This document shows positions 10,769 to 19,129 of a stretch of 21,694 bases of DNA, piece after piece. The translations under genes were made by a program, and so were the position numbers. Origin of the DNA: Tieghemiomyces parasiticus (taxonomy: Eukaryota; Kickxellomycota; Dimargaritomycetes; Dimargaritales; Dimargaritaceae); contig JANBPT010000817.1 of NCBI GenBank assembly GCA_027575765.1, positions 1 through 21,694 on the forward strand, given 5' to 3'. How positions within the stretch are numbered: the stretch's first letter is position 1; each line of letters starts with the position of its first letter. Under the pieces are notes generated by a model. That model had not been told where the DNA came from. It saw nothing but the letters and a program-made list of their open reading frames with translations, and did not search any database.

Positions 10769-10858
10769 CTAGTCCACAACCTCCTCCTCCTCCTCCAAAA
10801 GCCACAATGACGCGAGATCTGCTAAGACCGAAGCGGAGTTGAAGTCGTCGTCAATGCA
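10769..10858 (-). pseudogene. Possible relic exon with a cysteinyl-tRNA-synthetase-like motif
   Basis: After a consensus acceptor (GTGGCACAG ending at 10859), the minus strand reads CIDDDFNSASVLADLASL, then an acidic run from the (CTC)5 repeat and a TAG at 10771-10769. The D-D-D-F-N-x-x-x-x-L-x-x-L pattern resembles the helical region after the catalytic core in bacterial-type cysteinyl-tRNA synthetases. No HIGH or KMSKS motif was seen on either side, so if real it is a fragment. The match is short and chance is quite possible. Confidence 0.2.
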
Positions 10859-11391
10859 CTGTGCCACAACACCCGCAGGAGGTAGCTGAGCAGCTGGCGG
10901 CCGATCCCTGTCGGTTAACGTGCTGGACCGTCAAGGCCTAATATAGCGAGCCAATGGGGATAAATGCCGAAAAAACATCGGGAGGGGTTCCGACCGAGCG
11001 GCCTCTGCTAGGCCCGTAGCCGTCAGATCAGGAAGGCAAGGGTGAGCAACCGGAAAAGAATGCGCTCGAGTGGGAAAGCAGAATTCCGACTGGGAGTTGG
11101 TGGAGGCTCGGTATGCAGCTGTGTGTGAGCCGTACTGTACCCGGAAAGGCCCAGCGCAGGGCTTCGCTTGTGCAAAGGCTGCGTGGACGTCGTCACCTGC
11201 AATGGATATGCAGGAAGGGTGGTGAGAGGCTCTAGCGCATGCCGTTCTCTGCAGCGCGGCGGATTGGCCCAGTACGTCTCCCTGGCCCGGGTGGTTCTGG
11301 GTCCGCCTGGTGGAGGCGCGAGACATAGCAGGGGCGTGCTGGATATACTCTAGCATCCTTCCCCCCTTTCTCCGTCCTTTGTATTGATCAA

Positions 11392-11406
11392 CCGCCTGTC
11401 AGGCGG
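11392..11406. repeat. 15-base palindrome CCGCCTGTCAGGCGG
   Basis: Perfect 7-base arms around a single T. It sits in non-coding sequence and may be a binding site for a dimeric regulator, or chance. Confidence 0.5.
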
Positions 11407-11718
11407 CGGACAGATCCGCTGGCGATGAAGGCAACTTCCATGGCGGCTGGTGTAGGGGCGGAGACTATTCCGGAATAATCGAGCAGGGTTCCACTGCTGG
11501 TTAAGATCCACACGGGACCGTCCCTGGCATTCATTAGGTGAGCCCAATCGACCAACCGGGGTCCATCGCTATACACTCACTTGCCGGAACCAGCCCTCCT
11601 GCCAGTCTTTGTAGGCATTGCGTAGAGTATTCCCGGCACGTATTCGAGCCCAAGTCGATACCGACGTGGCCCTAGAATAGAGTGTCTCGCGGCTACGGTA
11701 GGAATTGCCGAGTACGAC

Positions 11719-11736
11719 GGAGTTCTATCGAACTCC
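11719..11736. repeat. Short perfect hairpin GGAGTTC-TATC-GAACTCC
   Basis: Seven-base arms around a four-base loop in non-coding sequence. No run of T follows it and no gene ends here, so no function is assigned. Confidence 0.5.
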
Positions 11737-12939
11737 TCCCCTCCGAGAGGCCTCAGACGTTAGCGTGGCCCGCGCTGTCCCTCTCCCTCCCCCCCGCCAC
11801 CAAGAGAGTACAGCCCACCCTTGCCCTAGAGCGCTGTACTGCCCAGCGTTACCGTCCCTGGATGTGGTCGAAGCAGCTAGGAAAGGCCTGGCGACGTCCA
11901 AGCAAACATGTCGCTTTTCACATGCGCCACCATTAATTCCTTCCCCTGTCGACCGCTGTACCAATGCCTATCCTAGTCCACAGTCGCCATTGGGTGATCC
12001 CGATTAGGAGTCGGCGGTCGAAAGTCGTCGCTAAACGCGGTAGATATCCTGTGGCAGTGCATTCGGTGAATGGCAGATGAGGCGGGACAGGGAGCTTACG
12101 TTGGCCGGGTCTCCAGCCCTCCACCGCAGTGCTCTAGAGGATGCCTGATTGGCCCGTGTCTCCCGCAATGCATATACATTGTATTTTATTTTTCAGATGA
12201 TGGTACCGGATTGGTCCGGCGAGTACAGTGAGAACCTCGTTGCGTACGGCCGGCCAAATTGCTGGGACCCCTCCCCACCGGATTCCTTATCGTCCTGGCA
12301 CTTGACGTTTGCCTGCCCGCAACCTTGACCTCTTCAACTCGACGCCATACGCCCAGGAGACATCCCCCGCCCCCCCAATTACCCTGCCAGTGGTTAGTAG
12401 CTGTGGCGTCTGTTGACGTCCTCGCCAGGTGGAACGCCGCAGGCCTTGGTGAGGCTCTGCGGCTTCTCGCATACATGGACGGGCGGGCGGTCGGTTAAAC
12501 CATCCAAGCTTTTGCCGGGTCACCTAGATTGTCCGGGTGATTCCATTGCCGTCTTAACCTGCGAGGGACTTGGGCAGCGAGAATACGGTGGGAAATAATA
12601 TATTTACACCATCGTCGGCCAGCCCTGGTGGGGGGGTCATTATCATGTGCCTTTCTGACGTATCTATGCGGCATGGTGAACATTGACGCTCTATGCTTCC
12701 GTCTTCCAATCACGAGCCACCGCATGTGGCGGGCTCGTCAGCTCAACCGCGCCTTATCTTTCACCCGCCCTTTTCTGTAGATACATTTGGCATCAGCGTA
12801 TATCCCCAAGATTGGGGGAGTGAGGAGGATGTGCAGCGGGGGGAGGCCCTTTGGCGGCACATCTGCGCGTCACGGTACACTGGTGTTGTGGGGCGGTGGG
12901 TGGGAACAACCCACCCTCTCTGGCTACGTGTCTGACCGC

Positions 12940-13174
12940 CGCGGCTGTCCTGCAGACTCTCCCGGTCCCCCCCACCCTATGCCTACCACTCACCGTCTCA
13001 TTACTCTCTTCCCCCTTTCTTCCACCGTCACTTTCTGTCCTTAAACTCTTCGTCGCGGCCCTTTTATCAATTTTGTACATTCCGACGCAAGTACTCCTTC
13101 GTTAGGCCCATTCTCCTCCCTGCTGCCACTCCTTTCCAGCTTTACACCGTCGCTCTCGACTACCGTCTCCAACC
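12940..13174 (+). promoter_or_regulatory. Pyrimidine-rich leader and promoter region of the aconitase gene
   Basis: The 235 bases before the aconitase ATG are strongly C/T-rich on the coding strand, unlike the mixed sequence upstream. C/T-rich tracts near transcription starts are common in filamentous and early-diverging fungi. I see no convincing TATA box close by. Confidence 0.45.
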
Positions 13175-16100
13175 ATGTTGGGCCGTGGTACTTCCAGTCT
13201 CCTCAAGGTGAGTGATAAAAATAATGAAGGTTGAACCACTGCCTAGCGGTCCGATCTCACTGTCTCACCGTCCAAAGCTCGATCTTGTGACGGGGAGGGC
13301 GTCTCACGCGAGGAGTGGAGCCTAGCTGATCGCTAGTTGCGATAGCGGGCAGGTACAGCTTCGCGTGCGCGTGAATGGCTCAGCGTCGCAATAGCCTCCT
13401 CGCTACGCATTTCGTTGGAACACCGACTTACCCCCGTCTATGGAGTAGACGGCGTCCGGTATTCGTGACGGGATCGGTCCGACGGTGAGACGGCGAGAGA
13501 TTCAGCTAACGAGTAAGGGTGGCTACTCTCCAATGACTCTTACGCTGAACCAAGCCACTTCCATTGGGCTGCTACGCTGGCTACCAACCGGTGGCGCCCC
13601 ACCCTCCCTCCGGGCAATAGAGGCCACCGCCATTAATCATACAATCTATATTCCTCCCTCCCGCTTTGCAATCTCCACCTGCTGTCCTCCATAGGGTACC
13701 AGCTCGGCCCTGCGCCGGCTGCCCCATAGCCGCAACTACGCTCAGGCGTCGGGCGCCAGCGCCCTCAACAACGTCGCCATCTCCAACTTTGAGACGGACC
13801 GTACCATCAACTACTCCCGCCTCCAGAGCAATTTGGACATTGTCAAGAAAAGGTAAGGTTTCAGAAGCTGCCGTCTCTGGGTTTGGGTGGCTGGAGGGGA
13901 GGGGCGGAGTGGGTGGTACAGAGAGGATGGGAGGTTTGACACAGTGTCTCGCTTCCAAACCCCTCTTCCCAACCCGGAGCGACCCACCAGTTACACCGCG
14001 TTATTAGCTATCTCGCCAGGTCTTCGAAACGATATGCCAGGAAAACGGGGGGCCACGTGCCGCACGATGAAGGTGCGGCGTCACTAAAGAGCCGAATCGC
14101 GGGTGAACTGACTGACGGCGCTGTCCAGGAAGACCCTGCACTATTTATGCGGTCAATCTGTGTCGGTGACGTACCCTGTGCTACACGGGCAGGGTCCGGT
14201 CTTTTTTTTTATGTCGGCCCAGGTGGGCAACCGACGCACTCGGGTTCGCTCGGCTGGCTTTGTCCATGCCTCCGTTCGCGCTAGACCCCCGTCTCACCTG
14301 ACCTGCTCCTCTAGTCACCACGGATGCTCCCCCCACTCTTTTTCACTTTGCTCCGGTCACTAATCTACTCACACCTCCTATGTTTCTCAACTCCTTCCCA
14401 CTTCAGACTGGCGCGTCCTCTGACGCTGTCCGAGAAGATTGTCTATGGTCACCTGGACGACCCTGTCAACCAGGATATTGAGCGTGGTAAATCCTACCTG
14501 AAGCTGCGTCCCGACCGCGTGGCCTGCCAGGACGCCACCGCCCAGATGGCCCTGCTGCAGTTCATGTCGGCCGGTCTCCCCTCCGTGGCCGTCCCCACCA
14601 CCGTGCACTGTGATCATCTGATCCAGGCCCAGGTCGGCGGTCCCAAGGATCTGGCCCGCGCCAAGGAGATTAACGGTGAGGTGTACGACTACCTGTCCAC
14701 CGCCTGCGCCAAGTACAACATTGGTTTCTGGGGTCCCGGCTCGGGCATCATCCATCAGATCGTCCTGGAGAACTACGCCTTCCCCGGCGGCCTGATGATC
14801 GGTACCGACTCGCACACTCCCAATGCCGGCGGCCTGGGTATGGTGGCCATCGGTGTGGGTGGCGCCGACGCTGTCGACGTGATGGCCAACATCCCGTGGG
14901 AACTTAAGTGCCCCAAGGTGATTGGCGTCAAGCTCACCGGCCAGCTGCACGGTTGGACCTCGGCCAAGGACGTGATCCTTAAGGTGGCCGGCATCCTCAC
15001 CGTGAAGGGCGGTACGGGCGCCATTGTGGAGTACTTTGGCCCCGGTGTGGACTCGTTGTCATGCACGGGCATGGGTACCATCTGTAACATGGGCGCTGAG
15101 ATTGGAGCCACCACCTCCCTCTTCCCCTACAACGGCCGCATGGCCGACTTCCTGCGCGCCACCAAGCGTGACCACATCGCCAAGGCCAGCGACGCGTTCG
15201 CCCACAACCTGCGTGCCGACGAGGGTGCCCACTACGACCAGGTCATTGAGATCAACCTCTCGGAGCTGGAGCCCCATGTCAACGGTCCCTTCACCCCGGA
15301 TCTTGCCACCCCGCTCAGCAAGTTTAAGGACGCCGTGATCAAGAACAACTGGCCTTCAGAGCTCAAGGTGTCCCTGATCGGCTCGTGCACCAACTCGTCG
15401 TACGAGGACATGGACCGGTCGGCATCTCTGTGCAAGGAGGCGATGGACGCGGGTCTCAAGACCAAGGCCAAGTTCACCATCACCCCGGGCTCCGAGCAGA
15501 TCCGTGCCACCATCGAGCGCGACGGCCAGCTGGCTACCTTCACCGAGGCCGGCGGCGTGGTCCTGGCTAACGCCTGTGGTCCTTGTATCGGCCAGTGGGA
15601 TCGCCAGGACGTGCCCAAGGGCGAGAAGAACTCCATCATTACCAGTTACAACCGTAACTTCACGGGCCGTAACGACGCCAACCCGGCTACCCATGCCTTC
15701 GTGGCCAGCCCCGAGGTGGTGACGGCCATGGCCTTTGCCGGCGACCTGACCTTCAACCCGGTCACCGACACCATCCCCGGCCCGGACGGCAAGCCGTTCA
15801 AGTTCACCGCACCCAACGGTAACGACCTGCCCCCGCGCGGCTACGACCCCGGTATGGACACGTACCAGGCCCCGCCGGCCGAGCGCAGCCAGGTTGAGGT
15901 AAAGGTGGACCCGAAGAGCAACCGCCTGCAGCTCCTGGAGCCCTTCGCCAAGTGGAACGGCCAGGACTACACCGAAGTGCCCGTGCTCATCAAGGCGCAT
16001 GGCAAGTGCACGACTGACCACATCTCGATGGCCGGTCCCTGGCTCAAGTACCGCGGTCACCTGGACAACATCTCCAACAACATGTTGATCGGGGCCATCA

Positions 16101-16582
16101 ACGCCGAGAACGGCGAGGCCAACAAGATCTACAACCGTCTGACGGACAAGTTCGACGCGGTCCCGGCCGTGGCGCGCGAGTACAAGGCGGCTCACATCCC
16201 CTGGGTGGTGATTGGTGACGAGAACTACGGTGAGGGTTCTTCCCGCGAGCACGCCGCTCTCGAGGTCCGCCACCTCGGCGGCGTGGCCGTCATTGTCAAG
16301 TCGTTCGCCCGTATCCACGAGACCAACCTCAAGAAGCAAGGTATGCTCCCGCTCACCTTTGCCAACCCCGCTGACTACGACAAGGTGGGCCCCCGGGATA
16401 CCGTCGACATTGTCGGCCTCACCGACCTTCAGCCCGAGAAGCCCCTCACCCTCCGCGTCCACAAGGCCGACGGTGGTCAGACCGTGGAGTTCCCCGTGAA
16501 CCACACCTTCAACGAGAACCAGATCACATGGTTCAAGGCCGGGTCTGCCCTGAACAAGATGGCTTCGCAGCACCAGCATTAA
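13175..16582 (+). CDS. ACO1: Mitochondrial aconitate hydratase (three exons)
   Basis: Exons 13175-13207, 13695-13852 and 14407-16582 join to 788 residues, close to the family's usual 780. The enzyme interconverts citrate and isocitrate through cis-aconitate in the TCA cycle, using a [4Fe-4S] cluster in the mitochondrial matrix. The first 30 residues ([11 protein letters not shown] | [17 protein letters not shown]) are rich in Arg, Ser and Leu with no acidic residue, a typical import presequence with a plausible cleavage site near Arg-Asn-Tyr. Cluster ligands are C391 (LIGSCTNSS), C454 and C457 ([10 protein letters not shown]). Other hallmarks are [56 protein letters not shown] and [12 protein letters not shown] (S676, R677). 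Both introns are GT-AG with good donors (GTGAGT, GTAAGG). The second splits an Arg codon (AG|A) in the conserved series Lys-Lys-Arg-Leu. One oddity is EVRHLGG where relatives usually have EPRHLGG. Codon use is strongly C/G-ending, suggesting high expression. Confidence 0.97.
13208..13694 (+). other. Intron 1 of the aconitase gene (487 bases)
   Basis: Phase-0 intron with donor AAG|GTGAGT and acceptor CCTCCATAG after a C/T-rich tract. It separates the first 11 codons of the presequence from the rest. I see no gene inside. Confidence 0.85.
13853..14406 (+). other. Intron 2 of the aconitase gene (554 bases)
   Basis: Donor AG|GTAAGG and acceptor CCACTTCAG, with a CTCAAC branch-like element and pyrimidine tract just before it. 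The open frame running back from exon 3 to 14324 is intron read-through, not a start. Confidence 0.88.
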
Positions 16583-16992
16583 GGAGAAAAAAAGGGTGTG
16601 AACAGATGGATAAAGGAAGGGGGGAGAGGAGGTTGTGTGTGTATGTGTAAGGTTGTGGTGTCCTGGCGGTGATGGTGAGTGGCCTCTCACTTGGGTCGTT
16701 ACCACTACTACTACTACCGCTGGTACCTTCGTCGGCGGAGAAGCCGAACACCTTCACCCTCGATGACTATCGTTTCTCGTTCCTTGCTCTTACCGTATCC
16801 CCCCACCTTCCCTTTCGTTTCAATTCGAATGACCGTGGCCTGAGTTTGGTGGCCTACTCCATTCTCCTCCCCCGGTGCACCTAGTATTAGCACCTCTACC
16901 CCCTCCTCGTCTCCACTCACTCCGCTGGGTATATCATCCTCACAGGAGTCCATATAGGATCCTACTTGTATGGTAGTTGTCAATTTCTTTTC

Positions 16993-16998
16993 ATTAAA
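16993..16998 (+). terminator. Probable polyadenylation signal ATTAAA for aconitase
   Basis: ATTAAA, the common variant of AATAAA, lies about 410 bases after the aconitase TAA and just before an AT-rich stretch. It is the first good candidate on this strand downstream of the gene. Confidence 0.4.
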
Positions 16999-17017
16999 AA
17001 GTCCCCCAAGTACAGAT

Positions 17018-17033
17018 TATATATATATATATA
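17018..17033. repeat. (TA)8 dinucleotide run
   Basis: Eight TA units immediately beyond the aconitase ATTAAA signal. A simple microsatellite. Confidence 0.85.
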
Positions 17034-17471
17034 CATAGAGAAGGTTTACACAGGCCATGATTACTCTAATCGAGACAGTATTAATTTAGAATGACCGACG
17101 TCACTTTGTATTGCTTGACGAGCTCCTTCTAGCCAGCCTTAAATTGACCTAGTTGGAGCCTGTCAAGCGTCCACTGCCGTTAAGCACTTTCTTTCCGCAC
17201 AGCCGCCGTTTGATACTACTGAATAGCTAGAATATCCCAGAGGGGGAGGTTAGGTCAGGAATTTCAAACAGGGGCTGAGAACAGTTTGACTCTGGTACCG
17301 GAAATGTAGGCCTGGATAGTTGTGGGCACAATGTAGTGTGGTACGTCAACCTGATAGAGTCAGAGGAAGTGACAGGCCAAAATATTTGCAGGGCTTTGCG
17401 CCTGCTGAGATACGAATTGTGCGCTACCCACTCGCCGACTGTGTGTTTTGGGTGACACGTTGTTTGCACAG

Positions 17472-17589
17472 GCTGTGGCCAGCCAGTATGTGTCGTCGCA
17501 TTTTGCGCCAGAACGAGTGGATACTGCGTTGCGCCCGTTGCTGTTGCTGTCGCTGACGCCAGGTCCCCGAGCTGCACTGACAGTGTCAG
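17472..17589 (+). other. Exon-like open segment, product unknown
   Basis: A 118-base open segment is bounded by a consensus acceptor (GTTTGCACAG) and donor (CAG|GTAAAC). It reads VASQYVSSHFAPERVDTALR and then a Leu-rich piece. Codons are mostly G-ending, unlike the C-ending use of the confirmed genes. No partner exon was found on either side and I recognise no family. It may be a fragment of a lost gene or mobile element, or coincidence. Confidence 0.2.
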
Positions 17590-18046
17590 GTAAACGCTAC
17601 TTGCCATACCAGCCTAGGTCAAGGCCATTGATGGCCGAGCTGAAAACTGATCGGGGGTATTATTCACCACCATTGATGATTATTATGGTCGAAATAATCG
17701 CCAACTTATGATCGCAGCCTTATCAGCGACCTCTCACCTGGATTCGAAACGCCCACACTAAACCGAGCCCATCGAAGTCGCCTGCACCGTTTGATGCATT
17801 ATCCTACGATGAGTCCTTCTTAGGATAGCATGTTTCAGTGTCCTCTCGTCTCCTTCATGCTGTGTTTTTCCCTGCTGCCTTTCTTATGATGGATTCATCT
17901 CTGCTGCCACTTCACATCAGCTGTTGGAAGTAAAGGCTGTAATGGACATATGGTATCTGTCTACTAGCCACCTCAATAAACGACAGACTGCCCTATAACC
18001 CTTTACTTTTATATCCTATTCTCAACCCCCTTGTATTTACTACACC

Positions 18047-18238
18047 ACAATCCACTTGAGCCTCCGGGCCAACGGGAAGATTCCGGAGTGGTTCCAGTGA
18101 ATAAAGTCCCAGGATGATGTTGGTGGTGGTGGTGGTCTGGCGCCTGCCAAGGCTGCAAATCACAAGGCCACTACTGCTGCTGACCAGAAGCCGCGGGTGA
18201 AGTGCCAGCACAAGGGTTGTTCCCCACCAGGTCCATAA
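18047..18238 (+). pseudogene. Coding-like segment broken by an in-frame TGA
   Basis: The frame reads TIHLSLRANGKIPEWFQ, then a TGA at 18098-18100, then 45 further sense codons (IKSQDDVGGGGGLAPAKAAN and KPRVKCQHKGCS) to a TAA at 18236-18238. The Cys-x4-Cys start resembles the first half of a C2H2 zinc finger. The TGA overlaps an AATAAA (18100-18105), so the first part could instead be a true C-terminal end. No upstream exon was recognised. A decayed gene fragment is the simplest reading. Confidence 0.22.
18119..18137. repeat. GGT trinucleotide run
   Basis: Five to six GGT units, encoding a short glycine run in the coding-like frame described for this region. Confidence 0.7.
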
Positions 18239-19054
18239 AGCACTTGCCGGCCCTGTTATTGCGGGGCTAAGTTGTAATCAAAGCGAGTTACTCGGGCCAC
18301 TCTCCATGCGATGTAATGGAGGGGAGGCACCCTAAACGTGAGTCGGTAGGGCAGAGAAGCTTCATCTAAGAAATGGATGAAATAACTGCAGCCTGCTGGG
18401 AGACAACGTGCTAATCGGCTCGACCTTTGGTCATTCTGCCAACATTCTCACTTTGCCGTATGTTCACCAATGCAAACGCACACGCAAACGGTTCGGCTTG
18501 TTAAGCGCAACATTTGGCTCCGTCGAAACGCAAATTTATAGGACACGCGCTACAAATACTGCACACTGGTTGCCGCTGGTGAGGCAAAGGGCAGGCCAAG
18601 CCCAACGTGACCGTCAATTTAAATAAATATATCTGCCTTGTGGCCCGCCCCTCCTTATGATAACATCGCTAACTAGGGACTCGTACATCACGGATCGATA
18701 CTGTGGACGGGGTGGGATGGGAGAGGTTTTTAGAAGTCAACACCATGATGAAGGGGTAACAAGGTAATTTGTGAGAGGAGCAATCATCCAATTCAAATAT
18801 GATTTATATCGTTCGATCCTTCGTCGTGGATCCCCCCCCCTTCTAGGTATTTTCTACAGCGCTTCTGTTTGAGATGTCAAGTTTCGCCAAACGCGAAAAT
18901 TCGGTGCCATTTATATTACACATCGCATATCGTCAGGGGTTTGTAAGTGCTATAAATCACGGAGCCAGATAATCGGGGGGGAGGGCTAAGACGAAGGAAG
19001 TCGTAGACGCAGGGCCTTTGGATACAACCATTTACACGCCCCTGCGCTTCGATA

Positions 19055-19063
19055 AATAAATAA
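19055..19063 (-). promoter_or_regulatory. AU-rich element in the RING gene 3' region
   Basis: On the minus strand this is TTATTTATT, 67 bases beyond the RING gene stop. The UUAUUUAUU nonamer is the classical core of mRNA-destabilising AU-rich elements. Whether it works this way in this organism is unknown. Confidence 0.3.
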
Positions 19064-19129
19064 CCAAACGAGGCCACATGTGGCGCTGACCCCCCAAGGG
19101 TACAGGGAGAGAGGAGGGACAATGCGTCG

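Larger units (their letters stand above)
8806..13174. other. Long gene-poor region between divergent aminopeptidase and aconitase genes
   Basis: About 4.4 kb in which I can support no complete gene. Several frames exceed 100 codons (9704-10102 plus, 10375-10779 minus, 10931-11356 minus), but none shows codon bias, motif or splice continuity. In about 54% GC sequence of this length such frames are expected by chance. It carries an 11-G run at 10306-10316, a (CTC)5 run at 10781-10796, two short perfect hairpins (11392-11406 and 11719-11736), and purine-rich or pyrimidine-rich tracts near its two ends. A possible gene relic is listed separately at 10769-10858. Confidence 0.55.
16583..19129. other. 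Intergenic region between convergent aconitase and RING genes
   Basis: About 2.5 kb. The first 400 bases are the likely aconitase 3' untranslated region and the last 100 belong to the RING transcript. Between them I recognise no complete gene. Exon-like or relic-like fragments at 17472-17589 and 18047-18238 are listed separately. Frames such as 18408-18626 plus have no recognisable motif. Confidence 0.5.

Noticed and set aside
10931..11356. 141-codon minus-strand frame
   Set aside because: A frame this long is expected by chance over several kilobases at this GC content. It shows no family motif or codon bias.
12196..12330. 43-codon frame right after a T-rich acceptor-like sequence
   Set aside because: The product is not recognisable and no donor or partner exon was found.
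14324..14406. N-terminal extension of the large aconitase frame back to 14324
   Set aside because: It is intron read-through. A clear acceptor at 14406 and two upstream exons restore the known N-terminus and mitochondrial presequence.
15356..16705. 449-codon minus-strand frame opposite aconitase
   Set aside because: It is a shadow of the strongly GC-biased third positions of the aconitase gene. The product has no recognisable domain.
18755..18770. GGGTAACAAGGTAA, resembling the 3' end of small-subunit rRNA
   Set aside because: Only about 12 bases match and the flanking sequence does not continue as rRNA, so no rRNA fragment is supported.
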